64,000 nucleotides of DNA from Paracoccus onubensis (GCF_003591515.1 NZ_QZCG01000001.1:434001-498000); one strand, 5' to 3'; shown: positions 35,936 through 44,581, counted from the stretch's first letter. Translations and numbers: made by a program. The notes: generated by a model not told the origin, from the letters alone.

Positions 35936-36394
35936 ATGTCCATTTCCATGCCAGGCATCGGTGCCGCTGCGTCTTCCAGTGTCAATTCAGCGTTCGACAA
36001 CCACCTGACCATCGCAAAATCGAGCAAAGTAATCGCTGACTTTATGGCCTCGACCGGCCGTAGCGCGATCTCGAAACAGGATCTCCAGAACTTCGCCGGA
36101 AACTCGTCGGGCAATGTCCCGTCGGATGTGTCGGCGGCAGCGTCTTATCTTCTGAAGCACGAAGACGCATTCACGGCGATCGAAACCCATGACGTCCCGC
36201 AAAAGGATGATTATTCCGGCGTGTGGAACTTCGAATGGGCAGCAGATGGCGGGCTGGACGGTACCGCTATTGATGCTATTGCCAAGATGGAGGACGCTTT
36301 CGACCGCGCGATTGAGAAATCTTCGGAAATCACCGAGAAAACCACGATCGCCAAGACCGAACTGGACGCTTCGAAACAGCGCCCGCAGAACTGA
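35936..36394 (+). CDS. T3SS-associated protein with C-terminal needle-like module
   Basis: 152 residues from ATG 35936 (GAGGGA 6 bases upstream). The N-terminal two thirds (MSISMPGIGAAASSSVNSAF ... VIADFMASTGRSAISKQDLQ) is a helical domain of unknown family; the last 43 residues, AIDAIAKMEDAFDRAIEKSS and then TELDASKQRPQN, match the C-terminal part of the 52-residue protein at 44423-44581 almost residue for residue. There is no Sec signal, so export through the T3SS is likely. It faces sctT tail-to-tail at the far end of the T3SS operon. Could be a needle-tip, pilin-like or regulatory variant of the small protein; function inferred. Confidence 0.65.
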   Translation: MSISMPGIGAAASSSVNSAFDNHLTIAKSSKVIADFMASTGRSAISKQDLQNFAGNSSGNVPSDVSAAASYLLKHEDAFTAIETHDVPQKDDYSGVWNFEWAADGGLDGTAIDAIAKMEDAFDRAIEKSSEITEKTTIAKTELDASKQRPQN

Positions 36395-36405
36395 TAACGC
36401 ACAAC

Positions 36406-36442
36406 AGGATGGTCCGGCGCGTCGGTTGCGCCGAGCCATCCT
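36406..36442. terminator. Bidirectional hairpin between the 152-aa gene and sctT
   Basis: Interrupted long stem AGGATGG...GGCGC / GCGCC...CCATCCT, centred in the tail-to-tail gap and reaching the sctT stop codon. The minus strand reads into the convergent gene, so a shared terminator is expected here. It lacks a long U-tract, so strength is uncertain. Confidence 0.5.
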
Positions 36443-37253
36443 ATTGTCTGGCCATGCCCCGCAGCATGTCAAAACGAGTCTCGAGTGCGTCGATCTGATC
36501 CAGCATCAGCGGCAGCAGGAAGATTATATAAAACACAATCAGCAGCGCATAGACCAGGTTCTTGATCGCCAGGGACAGGTCGAAGATGTGCAATTGTGGT
36601 GCCATGCGCGACAAAAACGCCATCATAACATCAGTGATCAGGATCGCGATGATGATGGGGCCCGTCAACACCAGCGCGGTACGCAGCAGCGAATCGAGCA
36701 CCGACAGGATCGCCGTTGGCGCGCCCGCATCCATGATCGGGGTGAAACTGCCCGGCCGCCAAAGGTCATAGCTGTCATAAAACGCCCCCAGCAGAAACAA
36801 AAAGCCGCCTGACATGAAGAATAACGCGATTATGCAGATATTCAGCAAGGTCGCCGTGACCGAGCTTTCGCCTGACGATAGCGGATCAACAAGCTGGGAC
36901 ATGGTCGATCCGCGCTGGAGGTCAATCAACTCGCCGGCCGCCTCGGCCGCCCAGAACGGGATACCGAAAGCCAGACCGATGACGGCCCCGATCGACATCT
37001 CCTTGACGATCAACCCGGCAAGGGTCAGCGCATCAGGCATGTCGGTCGATTGCAGCGATATGAAGATGAAAGGCACGACAGGAATCGCGATCGCAAAGGC
37101 CACGGCCGAGCGCATTATTCCTGTCAGTCCAAGCCGCGTGAAGGCCGGTGTCAACATAATTACCCCCATGGCGCGGGCCATGGCGATCGATGTCGCAATC
37201 AACAGTGGATAGGCAAGCTGTGTGATTGCCGCGGTGAGCGCGCCCAAATCCAT
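36441..37253 (-). CDS. sctT: T3SS export apparatus protein SctT
   Basis: 270-residue multi-helix membrane protein of the SpaR/YscT/HrcT/FliR family. It contains the typical RAMGVIMLTPAFTRLGLTG loop, GLAFGIPFWAAEAAGELIDL and QRGSTMSQLVDPLSSGESSV segments. It forms the export gate with SctR and SctS. Last gene of the minus-strand operon, 3 bases after sctS. Confidence 0.92.
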   Translation of the reverse strand: MDLGALTAAITQLAYPLLIATSIAMARAMGVIMLTPAFTRLGLTGIMRSAVAFAIAIPVVPFIFISLQSTDMPDALTLAGLIVKEMSIGAVIGLAFGIPFWAAEAAGELIDLQRGSTMSQLVDPLSSGESSVTATLLNICIIALFFMSGGFLFLLGAFYDSYDLWRPGSFTPIMDAGAPTAILSVLDSLLRTALVLTGPIIIAILITDVMMAFLSRMAPQLHIFDLSLAIKNLVYALLIVFYIIFLLPLMLDQIDALETRFDMLRGMARQ

Positions 37254-37256
37254 TGT

Positions 37257-37526
37257 CTAGCGCGTGACTTCAGGAAAGATGTCCAGCATCCGTCCTGTCA
37301 AATTGCCGACCTGCACCGCCATCAGGCTGCCCAGAAAAATCACGACCAACATTACCGCGATCAGCTTGACCGCCTGCGGCAGCGTTTGATCCTGAATCTG
37401 GGTAAGGGCCTGAAACAAGCCTACCGCAATCCCTATGATAATAGCGACGACCAGTGCAGGCGCCGAGACGATCAGCACGGTCATCAATGCCCGGTTCATC
37501 TCACCAAGGAAAAGTTCCTGCCCCAA
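37257..37526 (-). CDS. sctS: T3SS export apparatus protein SctS
   Basis: 89 residues, two membrane helices with the family loop GLFQALTQIQDQTLPQAVKL between them, as in FliQ/YscS/HrcS. It packs around the SctR/SctT gate. Starts 2 bases after the sctR stop and ends 3 bases before sctT. Confidence 0.93.
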   Translation of the reverse strand: MGQELFLGEMNRALMTVLIVSAPALVVAIIIGIAVGLFQALTQIQDQTLPQAVKLIAVMLVVIFLGSLMAVQVGNLTGRMLDIFPEVTR

Positions 37527-37528
37527 AC

Positions 37529-38188
37529 TCAGCCGCCTCCATAGCTGAGAATCAGACCGTGCATCAGTCGCGACCAGCCCTCGACTGCGACAAACAGGAA
37601 GATCTTAAGCGGGATCGATATGAGTGTGGGCGATACCATCATCATCCCCATCGCCATCAGCACGTTGGCGACGATCAGGTCCACGACCAGGAACGGAATA
37701 TAAAGCAGGAAGCCGATTTCAAAGGCGCGGGTCAGCTCGGACGCAACAAAGGCGGGAATCAGCACGATCAAGTCGGTATCCTGCAGCGTGGCGCGGGCTT
37801 CATCGGACCAGACCGAAGACGAGGCTTCCATGAAGAATTCACGTTCGCGCGGTTCGGCGAAGCGGGACAGGTAATCGCGTAACGGCTCGGCCAGTGTTTC
37901 GCCTGCGGCTAATATGCCTTCGACGCTCTGGGCGTCGACGGGGTTGGTCTCGAGCGCGCGATACATGTTGCCGACCAATGGCGTCGTCACATAGACGGTC
38001 AGGATCAGCGCGATACCGTAAAGCACGAGGTTAGGCGGCGATTGCTGGACGCCGAGTGCGTTGCGGATCAGAAAAAGCACCACCGAGATCTTCAGGAACG
38101 CGGTCATGGTCACGATCGCCAGCGGCAGTAAGCCGATGGTCGAGATAACGACAATGATGGCAAGCAGATTGGGCTGGAACTCGGTCAT
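37529..38188 (-). CDS. sctR: T3SS export apparatus protein SctR
   Basis: 219 residues, four-helix membrane protein of the FliP/YscR/HrcR family: TAFLKISVVLFLIRNALGVQ and QSPPNLVLYGIALILTVYVT at the N-terminal side, IPAFVASELTRAFEIGFLLY and LPFLVVDLIVANVLMAMGMMM-like block near the end (here IPFLVVDLIVANVLMAMG). It forms the pentameric core of the export gate. Overlaps sctQ by 4 bases. Confidence 0.95.
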   Translation of the reverse strand: MTEFQPNLLAIIVVISTIGLLPLAIVTMTAFLKISVVLFLIRNALGVQQSPPNLVLYGIALILTVYVTTPLVGNMYRALETNPVDAQSVEGILAAGETLAEPLRDYLSRFAEPREREFFMEASSSVWSDEARATLQDTDLIVLIPAFVASELTRAFEIGFLLYIPFLVVDLIVANVLMAMGMMMVSPTLISIPLKIFLFVAVEGWSRLMHGLILSYGGG

Positions 38189-39138
38189 TGGTTATCCGCA
38201 AAGAGTTGCAGGACACGTACACCTGTGCCTGCGCCCAGTGCGACGGTTTCGCCTCGGCCCAGCAGGCTGTCGTCGGTATGGATGTCGAGGGGGGCTCCCT
38301 CGAAGACCGCGATCGGCAAGATTGCTCCGGGGACCAGCGCATCCAGCTCTGCCAGAGTCATGTTGCTGTGGGCTGCAATGAAGGAAAGGCGCGTCTCTGT
38401 ACCAATCTCTGGCTGGGGCAGGGGAAGAAGGTCCGATTGGATTGCCGGGCCGTCGGACCTTACGTGAACCGCAGCCGCAACCTTCTGGCCCGCTACCAGG
38501 ACGGGTGGGCCGGGCTCCAGCATGACGATGTCGCCCGGTTGCAGTGTTGCGAGTGCATCGCGTGCCAGAAATTGCTGGCCGATCCGCAGGATGACCGGAA
38601 TCTGGGTTAACATCAGGTCATCGGGCTGGGCCATGGGCGCTTGTCGATCAAGGTGATCGACAAGACGGTTTGCTAATTCCAGGTCTAGATGCAGGCAAGG
38701 TTTATGATGCTGACCTTCGACCTCAAGGTTGATCCCGACGGATAGTGGCGTATGACCGGGCATGCCACCTGCACGGAAGGGCTGTTCAAGCGCCGCTTCG
38801 CAGATCTCTGCCAGATCCTGGCATGCAAACTCGAGCAGCATGGCCAATTGGTCCGGATCGTGCGGCTGTGGCAGGTCTTGCGTGCTCAGCGCCCATGCAA
38901 GCAGATCGTGGGGCAATTCCAGTTGCGCGGCCTGATCTCCCAACCGCAGCGGTAGCGTAATCCTGTCCGGCACATGTTGGTACGCGCCGATCGTGAACGT
39001 AGCGCTGTGTCCCGCAAGTGTCAGAGATACTGGGCTGCGCGGCTGTGTCAGGCGTGACAACAGGTCAGGTGCGTCGGCTTGCGCGGTAAGCGCCTTCGCA
39101 AGAAGCGCGATGCCTGGTTTCATCTGGTCGTAGTTCAT
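38185..39138 (-). CDS. sctQ: T3SS cytoplasmic ring/sorting platform protein SctQ
   Basis: 317 residues from the ATG at 39138, which overlaps the sctO stop (ATGA); a longer reading to 39213 is not needed. The C-terminal 70 residues form a SpoA domain: LSFIAAHSNMTLAELDALVP, LPIAVFEGAPLDIHTDDSLL and GETVALGAGTGVRVLQLFAD. This is the FliM/FliN-like HrcQ/YscQ protein that carries the sorting platform under the export gate. The N-terminal part is poorly conserved, as usual. Confidence 0.85.
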   Translation of the reverse strand: MNYDQMKPGIALLAKALTAQADAPDLLSRLTQPRSPVSLTLAGHSATFTIGAYQHVPDRITLPLRLGDQAAQLELPHDLLAWALSTQDLPQPHDPDQLAMLLEFACQDLAEICEAALEQPFRAGGMPGHTPLSVGINLEVEGQHHKPCLHLDLELANRLVDHLDRQAPMAQPDDLMLTQIPVILRIGQQFLARDALATLQPGDIVMLEPGPPVLVAGQKVAAAVHVRSDGPAIQSDLLPLPQPEIGTETRLSFIAAHSNMTLAELDALVPGAILPIAVFEGAPLDIHTDDSLLGRGETVALGAGTGVRVLQLFADNQ

Positions 39139-39611
39139 GGTCCGCTTCGTCCTGCGATGCGGGGGGTATCCTCGGCTTCCGCCTCGGTCAGGCTTTCCTG
39201 GCGTAATCGACACCTGTGGAAAATGTCGTCAAAAAGAACTTGCAGCTTTTCCCGTCGGCGCAGGCTTTGCCGCCATTCCTGGCTGGCCTTCAGGCTGGCC
39301 TGTTCTGCAACGCTGACCGCCGCCTCTGCAGCAGTGAGCGTTGCCGTCAGTTCTTCGCGCGCGGCAGCTGAATGCAGTGCTCGATCGGCGGCAGCACGCA
39401 GATCGTCACCACTAAAGCGATGTTCCAGCAATGCCGCATGCAGATGTGCTTCGCGCTGTGCTTCATCGTGCTCGTACCCGTTGAGTTGCCGGGCTGCGTT
39501 GTCGCGCAGTGCTGCAGCCGCATCGTATTGGTTTCGGGCCTGTGCGGCTGCGCGAGCGGCGCGGGCCTCGCGCATTTTGCGCAGGTGCAGAAGGCGTTCC
39601 AGATCGTTCAT
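39135..39611 (-). CDS. sctO: T3SS stalk protein SctO
   Basis: 158 residues, almost entirely an antiparallel coiled coil rich in Ala, Arg and Glu (MNDLERLLHLRKMREARAAR ... LKASQEWRQSLRRREKLQ). Size, charge and its place right after the ATPase gene fit YscO/FliJ/HrpO (y4yJ position in rhizobia), the stalk that connects the ATPase to SctV. Overlaps sctN and sctQ by 4 bases each. Confidence 0.8.
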   Translation of the reverse strand: MNDLERLLHLRKMREARAARAAAQARNQYDAAAALRDNAARQLNGYEHDEAQREAHLHAALLEHRFSGDDLRAAADRALHSAAAREELTATLTAAEAAVSVAEQASLKASQEWRQSLRRREKLQVLFDDIFHRCRLRQESLTEAEAEDTPRIAGRSGP

Positions 39612-40939
39612 TTCAGGATCGCTTCCATCTGCGAGATGGTATCGTCCAGATTGGCCCCGTCGGTGGTATGCTGGCGCAGGAAGGCATTGATCTTGGGCTG
39701 GAGATCGATGGCAGTATCCACTTTGGGATCGGCACCCCTGATATATTCGCCAGCGCGCAACAAAAGCTCGATTTCGCGATAGGTGGCCATATTGTCCCGG
39801 ATGCGCGCGGCCAGTTCCTGGTGACGGGCATTCGTCACCGCGTTCATCAGGCGGCTTCGGCTTTGCAGGACATCGATTGCCGGAAAATGCCCTCGCTGCG
39901 CCAGATCCGCGGATAGCATGATGTGACCGTCCAGGATTGACTTGGTTTCCTCGGCTACAGGGTCAAGTGTCATGTCGCCTTCGGTGAGGACCGTATAGAT
40001 GCCGGTGATCGAACCGGTTTTTCCGGGACCTGCACGCTCAAGCAGGCGCGGCAGGTCGGAAAAAAACGAGGGTGGAAAGCCGCGCCTCGTTGGCGGCTCG
40101 CCTGCGGCAAGGCCGATTTCGCGCTGTGCCCGGGCAAACCGGGTGACCGAATCCAACAGCAGCAGCACATCAAGGCCAAGATCGCGAAAGAACTCGGCCA
40201 CGGTCGTCGCGGCGTGGGCGCATTTGACCCGTTCGATCGCTGGACGGTCCGAGTTGGTGACGACCGCCACTGTGCGTGTACGGGCGGCAGGTGGAAGCTG
40301 CACCTCCAACAATTCGCGCACCTCGCGTCCGCGTTCTCCTACAAGTCCGATCACGATGACATCTGCTTCGGAGCCGGTAACAATGGCCGAGAGCAATGTG
40401 GATTTGCCGCTGCCCGGTTCTCCGAAGATCCCGATTCGCTGGCCTCGCGCGATAGTCATCAGCCCGTCGATGGCACTGACGCCCAAGGCCAGGGGCTGAC
40501 GCACGATCTGGCGTGACAGTGGCGGTGGCGGTTCCGACTGAACGGGACGCAGAACGCAGTCCCTGAGGGGAAGGGCGTCGGGTTCCAGCGGGCGTCCCAT
40601 CGGATCGATAGCGCGACCAAGCAAAGCTTCGCCGACCGGGATCTGCAAGGTGCGGCCGGTGGGGATCACCTCGCATTGAGCCGAGAGGCCGTGCAGGTCG
40701 CCGATCGCGCTCAGCACGACGAGGTTATCCTCGAAGCCAATGACTTCGGCAGGGATTAGCCGGTCGTTAACGGGATCGCGCAGGTGGCACAATTCACCAA
40801 TGCGGGCGGTGGGGAGGCTGGCATGGACGAGAATGCCGCGCACTTCGCGCACGCGTCCATGTACGGGGCGCGGCTCCACACGTGTTACAGCGGCGGACAG
40901 GCGCGGCAACAAGGCCGAGAGGTCAAGGGTGTCCTTCAT
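39608..40939 (-). CDS. sctN: T3SS ATPase SctN
   Basis: 443 residues from ATG 40939, which overlaps the sctL stop. F1-beta-like ATPase: Walker A GEPGSGKSTLL, the family signature GLVGERGREVRELLE, Walker B LDVLLLLDSVTRFARAQREI and AAGEPPTRRGFPPSFFSDLP following. It unfolds substrates and powers their release from chaperones at the base of the apparatus. Gene order L-N-O-Q-R-S-T is that of rhizobial and plant-pathogen systems. Confidence 0.96.
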   Translation of the reverse strand: MKDTLDLSALLPRLSAAVTRVEPRPVHGRVREVRGILVHASLPTARIGELCHLRDPVNDRLIPAEVIGFEDNLVVLSAIGDLHGLSAQCEVIPTGRTLQIPVGEALLGRAIDPMGRPLEPDALPLRDCVLRPVQSEPPPPLSRQIVRQPLALGVSAIDGLMTIARGQRIGIFGEPGSGKSTLLSAIVTGSEADVIVIGLVGERGREVRELLEVQLPPAARTRTVAVVTNSDRPAIERVKCAHAATTVAEFFRDLGLDVLLLLDSVTRFARAQREIGLAAGEPPTRRGFPPSFFSDLPRLLERAGPGKTGSITGIYTVLTEGDMTLDPVAEETKSILDGHIMLSADLAQRGHFPAIDVLQSRSRLMNAVTNARHQELAARIRDNMATYREIELLLRAGEYIRGADPKVDTAIDLQPKINAFLRQHTTDGANLDDTISQMEAILK

Positions 40940-41520
40940 GCGCCGTCCATCGCGCGACGATAGGCCGCGATCTGGGCGTCGAGGCTGATATCGATACTGC
41001 TGACCGGGCTGGTCAGGATGCATCGCCGCCCGGTCAGGTGACGGTCGGGTACCACGCGTAACCCTTGGTCGGAGGCAAGCTGCGCCTCAACCTGCGCCAT
41101 CAGGTCCGGTGGAACGGAAAGCGTGATCGCATGCGACTCGCGAAACTCCTTCAAGGCGCGTCGCGTGGCTTGCACGATTAGTGCCGCATCGTCCATCTGG
41201 TCTAATATTTCGTGCAGAATGATCAGCACCAGGTCGGCCAGCTGTGACTGAATGCCCGCCAGGTAGCGCGTGACGTCATCCTGCGTGCGCAGCAGCAGTT
41301 CGGCGGCTTCACTCTCGCCTTGAGTACGCCCGGACTGGCGGCCCTCCTCGCGGGCCAGCGCTACAACCCCTTCGGCACTTTCGCGTATGGCCTCGGCCTC
41401 GGCCCGAGCTTTGTTCAGAAAGGCGAAGCCGTTCTGCCAGGCTTCGGCTTCGTCGGGGCGAAGGATCGTTGCATGTGGCCGGTCGGGCAGGGCAGTGACC
41501 GAAGGGGCGGGCGAATTCAT
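40936..41520 (-). CDS. sctL: T3SS stator protein SctL
   Basis: 194 residues of the FliH/YscL/HrcL family: a Pro-rich N-terminus, a long helix (EAWQNGFAFLNKARAEAEAI ... RTQDDVTRYLAG) and a C-terminal domain with VPPDLMAQVEAQLASDQGLR and DRHLTGRRCILTSPVSSIDI, the usual SctL ending. It anchors and regulates the ATPase. Overlaps both neighbours by 4 bases. Confidence 0.88.
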   Translation of the reverse strand: MNSPAPSVTALPDRPHATILRPDEAEAWQNGFAFLNKARAEAEAIRESAEGVVALAREEGRQSGRTQGESEAAELLLRTQDDVTRYLAGIQSQLADLVLIILHEILDQMDDAALIVQATRRALKEFRESHAITLSVPPDLMAQVEAQLASDQGLRVVPDRHLTGRRCILTSPVSSIDISLDAQIAAYRRAMDGA

Positions 41521-42071
41521 CGGATGTCCTTCTGCTCCAGCGCCAAGCGTCGCATGATTTGTGGGCCATGCGACAGGATGACGGGATCGTTTGTATGCGG
41601 CAGGCTATCATCATCTGGCCAGGACAGGGCCGCGCGCATATGCAGAATGGGAGGCAGGTCTGACAGCCAGGCGGCGAGACAGGCGATGCCATCATCCGCT
41701 ATGATTTGAAACTCCGTGCCTTCTTCCGGAGCCTGACGATCGGCGGAGAGGTCTGCATGCGCACGTGCCGCGACCAATGCCGGTTCCCCGAAATGCGCAA
41801 CGAAATCGGAGATGACGGGGCCGCGGATTTCCTGCAAAATCCGCCTCGCATGCAGAACAACACCTGCATGGCCGGCTAATTGCTCCAGCGGCTCGCGGCC
41901 CAGTGAGATGAGGATACCGTCTGCCTCCGAGACCGATGGAGCGACATCTAGTGAAAAAAGTGCTTCGATACGATCTGCGAAACGAGGTTCGGTCAGCAGT
42001 CGCCCGGCTACGGCCTCGGTCAATGGCGGCGAGAAGCGTGCCGCGAGCCGCGCGGGATGCAGGGTGTTCAC
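41517..42071 (-). CDS. sctK: Probable T3SS sorting-platform protein SctK (NolU position)
   Basis: 184 residues from a GTG at 42071 overlapping the sctJ stop (GTGA). Sequence is poorly conserved: NTLHPARLAARFSPPLTEAV, EPLEQLAGHAGVVLHARRIL, QEIRGPVISDFVAHFGEPAL. The J-K-L order is that of rhizobial nolU and of YscK/HrpD genes, and the HARRIL...FVAHFGEPAL stretch fits SctK. It should link SctD to SctQ in the platform. Assignment depends mainly on position and size. Confidence 0.6.
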   Translation of the reverse strand: MNTLHPARLAARFSPPLTEAVAGRLLTEPRFADRIEALFSLDVAPSVSEADGILISLGREPLEQLAGHAGVVLHARRILQEIRGPVISDFVAHFGEPALVAARAHADLSADRQAPEEGTEFQIIADDGIACLAAWLSDLPPILHMRAALSWPDDDSLPHTNDPVILSHGPQIMRRLALEQKDIR

Positions 42072-42847
42072 TCGCTCGGCTCCAGAAGATAGGCTTGTGG
42101 GCGGCTGCGACGGTGCCACAGGAACCAGGCCAATGCTGTTCCCGTGCCAAGCGCAACGGCAGACAATGCCGACAGCAGCACGACAAGCCGCGCGTAACTG
42201 CCGGGCAGCACCCAGATGCCAAGCAGCGACTTCATCTCCGGGGCCTGTGCCGAGCTGATCTCCGATGTGGCCACGCTTGGCACGACCGAGACCTTGTCAT
42301 AGGTCAGGCCGGAAATACTGTTTGCCACCAGTGTCTTGATCTGTGGAATCAGTGCCTGTACATCCATCTCGCTGTCATGGCGGATAAATACGGAAGCTGA
42401 AGACGGCTGGGCATTGCGGCGCAGCGGATCGTTGTCGGGCAGGACGATATGCACCCGGGCGACCTGCACTCCGTCTATTTCCGTGACTGTGTGTGACAAT
42501 TCTTCGGACAGTGCAAACAGCATCCGCGCGCGTTCTTGCGTGGGAGAGGCGACAAGACCATCCTGCTGGAACACATCGCCCATCGACGCAAATTTCTGCC
42601 GTGGCAATCCTGCCTGGGCCAGCACATCCACAGCCTGCGAAAACCGGGCCTTGTCGACTCGCACGGTCATGCGACCATCGTCCTGCAGCATGCGGCTGGC
42701 GGGAATGTTGTTCCGCTCAAGCGTCGCGATCATGGAATTGGCCTCGGGCTCATCAAGATTGGTGTAGAGATCCTCCTGGCAGGCTGCCAAGGCCAGAATG
42801 GCAGCGACCGCCAGGATGCGGATGACCGTCTTACTGCCGGCGATCAT
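42068..42847 (-). CDS. sctJ: T3SS inner ring lipoprotein SctJ
   Basis: 259 residues. Lipobox LAAC with Cys23, YscJ/FliF-like ring domains (DLYTNLDEPEANSMIATLER, GLPRQKFASMGDVFQQDGLV, ELSHTVTEIDGVQVARVHIV, SVFIRHDSEMD) and a C-terminal membrane helix near 215-240. Forms the periplasmic inner-membrane ring with SctD. Two bases behind sctI. Confidence 0.93.
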   Translation of the reverse strand: MIAGSKTVIRILAVAAILALAACQEDLYTNLDEPEANSMIATLERNNIPASRMLQDDGRMTVRVDKARFSQAVDVLAQAGLPRQKFASMGDVFQQDGLVASPTQERARMLFALSEELSHTVTEIDGVQVARVHIVLPDNDPLRRNAQPSSASVFIRHDSEMDVQALIPQIKTLVANSISGLTYDKVSVVPSVATSEISSAQAPEMKSLLGIWVLPGSYARLVVLLSALSAVALGTGTALAWFLWHRRSRPQAYLLEPSE

Positions 42848-42849
42848 GG

Positions 42850-43287
42850 TTATTGTCCGCGCAGAAGCGTATTGGCCGCACCCGCGACCTGAGTGGCTCC
42901 GCGGACGACAAGCTGGGTTTCGATCGCGTGGTCGAACATCAGGCTAAGGGAATCGATCGCCCGGTCCAGCTGACTGTCCTGAACCGAGTTCTGCGTTGGC
43001 GGCTGCGAAGGTGGAATGACATCTTGGCCGGGCTGCAGGCTGACGAACTGTGCGCTGGAGGTTCCAGCATGATCCAGAAGCGCCTGCGAGCGTTCGCTGA
43101 GCGACATGCTGCGCTGCGCGAAGCCCTGCAGGGATTGCATAACCTGGCTGCCAAGTTGGGCGGGGCTGGGGTTTTCGGGCAGCTGCTGCGCATGGATTGC
43201 AGCATGTTCGAACAGGTTTTCGATCTGGACCGTATCCTGGACGGGATTTGTCGCGACGGTCCCCGCGGCACCTTCGGCTATCGTCAT
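42850..43287 (-). CDS. sctI: Probable T3SS inner-rod protein SctI (NopB position)
   Basis: 145 residues, no signal peptide, low-complexity N-terminus and a conserved-looking C-terminal helix pair: LDRAIDSLSLMFDHAIETQL and VVRGATQVAGAANTLLRGQ. The C-terminal pattern and its place directly before sctJ match SctI/HrpB/NopB proteins, which line the base of the needle and are themselves exported. Confidence 0.7.
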   Translation of the reverse strand: MTIAEGAAGTVATNPVQDTVQIENLFEHAAIHAQQLPENPSPAQLGSQVMQSLQGFAQRSMSLSERSQALLDHAGTSSAQFVSLQPGQDVIPPSQPPTQNSVQDSQLDRAIDSLSLMFDHAIETQLVVRGATQVAGAANTLLRGQ

Positions 43288-43336
43288 CTTATACCTCTGA
43301 ACGGTTGGCGAGGGTCCAAGATCCCTGACCGTTTGA

Positions 43337-43558
43337 TCATTCGTCCGACATTGCCTCGTTCAGGATGTCATTGGCGCGGGGCATGATAATCATCTGACCG
43401 CCGATGGTAATGGCGCCCTCGATCATCATGTCCTCAAGCTCGGGGGTCATTTCGCTGCCCTGGTTTTCCTGAGCGTTCTGCACCGCCACATCGAATGCGG
43501 CTTCGTCATTCGATGTGACCGCAGCGGACTCGCTGCCGGAAACGGGGGGGATAGCCAT
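43337..43558 (-). CDS. Small acidic T3SS-locus protein (73 aa), unknown
   Basis: 73 residues from the ATG at 43558 (MAIPPVSGSESAAVTS...), placed between sctC1 and sctI with GAAAGGA upstream of the start. Acidic, helical, with EMTPELEDMMIEGAITIGGQ and MIIMPRANDILNEAMSDE at the C-terminus. No Sec signal. Size and location make it a candidate exported structural component (needle subunit or rod-associated protein), but I recognise no family. Confidence 0.6.
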   Translation of the reverse strand: MAIPPVSGSESAAVTSNDEAAFDVAVQNAQENQGSEMTPELEDMMIEGAITIGGQMIIMPRANDILNEAMSDE

Positions 43559-43574
43559 GGGAAATCCTTTCTCG

Positions 43575-44240
43575 TTAGGGTTGGTTGTCCGGTGCCGTCG
43601 TAGCAACTTCCTCGGTGCCAAGGCCGCCGCGATAGACGCGCACGCGTGGATCGTCGCCCGAGGCGGTGCGCCTTGGCTGGATGCCATTGAGATACTGCTC
43701 GACCGTTGCGATATAGGCAGGCGGACCGGAGACCGAGATCATCGAGCCATCACCGGCGCTGCGGATACTGAAACGCTCATCGGCAAGGCCAAGCTCTTGC
43801 ATGCCTCCGATAATTTCCGCGCTGCCATGCCCGCTTGCGGGGATCAGTCGCGTAACATATTCGTTGGCGGCACTGACATGCAGGACCGAGCCGTCGAAAT
43901 ACCATGTCAGGCCGTTCTGTTCGGACAGGTGCTGGAGAAACTCTTCGGCCGTCTTGGCCGTGACCTGGCCGATCACGCGGCCCCTCACCGCATCGGTTAG
44001 TGATACCGCGATGCCCAGATTGCGACCGAATTCAGTCAGTGTCAGACGTATATCCTGATCCAGAATGACATAGTCATAAGGGGTGTCGGACCATTCGGGG
44101 GCGGCAGCGAAAGCTTTCGCGCCGAGTCCCAGTGCCAAGACGATGGCCATCCCTCTGACGCCGCGACGGGCGGAAGAGACAGCAGTATGGCGCCAACAGG
44201 CTTGGGAGATCAGCGGATACATGACGCGTAGAAACCACAT
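43575..44240 (-). CDS. T3SS split-secretin N-terminal protein (RhcC1-like)
   Basis: 221 residues with an N-terminal hydrophobic export signal (GMAIVLALGLGAKAFA) and then N0-N1 type secretin domains only: YDYVILDQDIRLTLTEFGRN, GRVIGQVTAKTAEEFLQHLS, NGLTWYFDGSVLHVSAANEY and a second ring-building motif ERFSIRSAGDGSMISVSGPP. The pore-forming secretin domain is absent. This is the organisation of rhizobial RhcC1, whose pore is encoded separately; here the pore gene is at 48524. Ribosome site AAGG is only 3 bases from the ATG at 44240, so the start could be at an internal Met. Confidence 0.75.
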   Translation of the reverse strand: MWFLRVMYPLISQACWRHTAVSSARRGVRGMAIVLALGLGAKAFAAAPEWSDTPYDYVILDQDIRLTLTEFGRNLGIAVSLTDAVRGRVIGQVTAKTAEEFLQHLSEQNGLTWYFDGSVLHVSAANEYVTRLIPASGHGSAEIIGGMQELGLADERFSIRSAGDGSMISVSGPPAYIATVEQYLNGIQPRRTASGDDPRVRVYRGGLGTEEVATTAPDNQP

Positions 44241-44422
44241 CAGCCTTGCAGATTTATGACAACCTCAGGTGGTGAATTTCCGCCTATCACTTGGATATTA
44301 TGCAAAACTTTTACATAGAGCCTGTTTGTATATCCCGACGGTGCAAGGCGTTCGGATGGGTTCGGGCCAGAATCTGCGAGCGTGTTCCGTTGCAAAATGA
44401 AACGTTTCTAGGAGTTGAAATC

Positions 44423-44581
44423 ATGGCTACGACCCCTGTTTCCGGCGGTGGCGCAGACGCTGCGATCGCGAAAATGGAAGCCGCTTTCGACGCGGCGATC
44501 GAGAAATCGGCAAAAATCACCGAGATCACAACTGAGAAGAAAACCGAACTCGACGCCACCAAGCAGCGTCCGCAGAACTGA
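44423..44581 (+). CDS. Small T3SS needle/pilin-like protein (NopA position)
   Basis: 52 residues, MATTPVSGGGADAAIAKMEA then AFDAAIEKSAKITEITTEKK and a TELDATKQRPQN end, with a very strong AGGAG ribosome site 8 bases upstream. No signal peptide; one long amphipathic helix. Its place before sctD/sctV, strong translation and immediate terminator are those expected for an abundant needle or pilus subunit; rhizobial nopA sits at the same position. Its C-terminal 43 residues recur in the protein at 35936-36394. The needle role is inferred, not shown. Confidence 0.65.
   Translation: MATTPVSGGGADAAIAKMEAAFDAAIEKSAKITEITTEKKTELDATKQRPQN

Noticed and set aside
44241..44422. tts box or other T3SS operator in the divergent promoter region
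   Set aside because: I could not find a convincing match to the rhizobial tts-box pattern, and no TtsI-type regulator is in the window.
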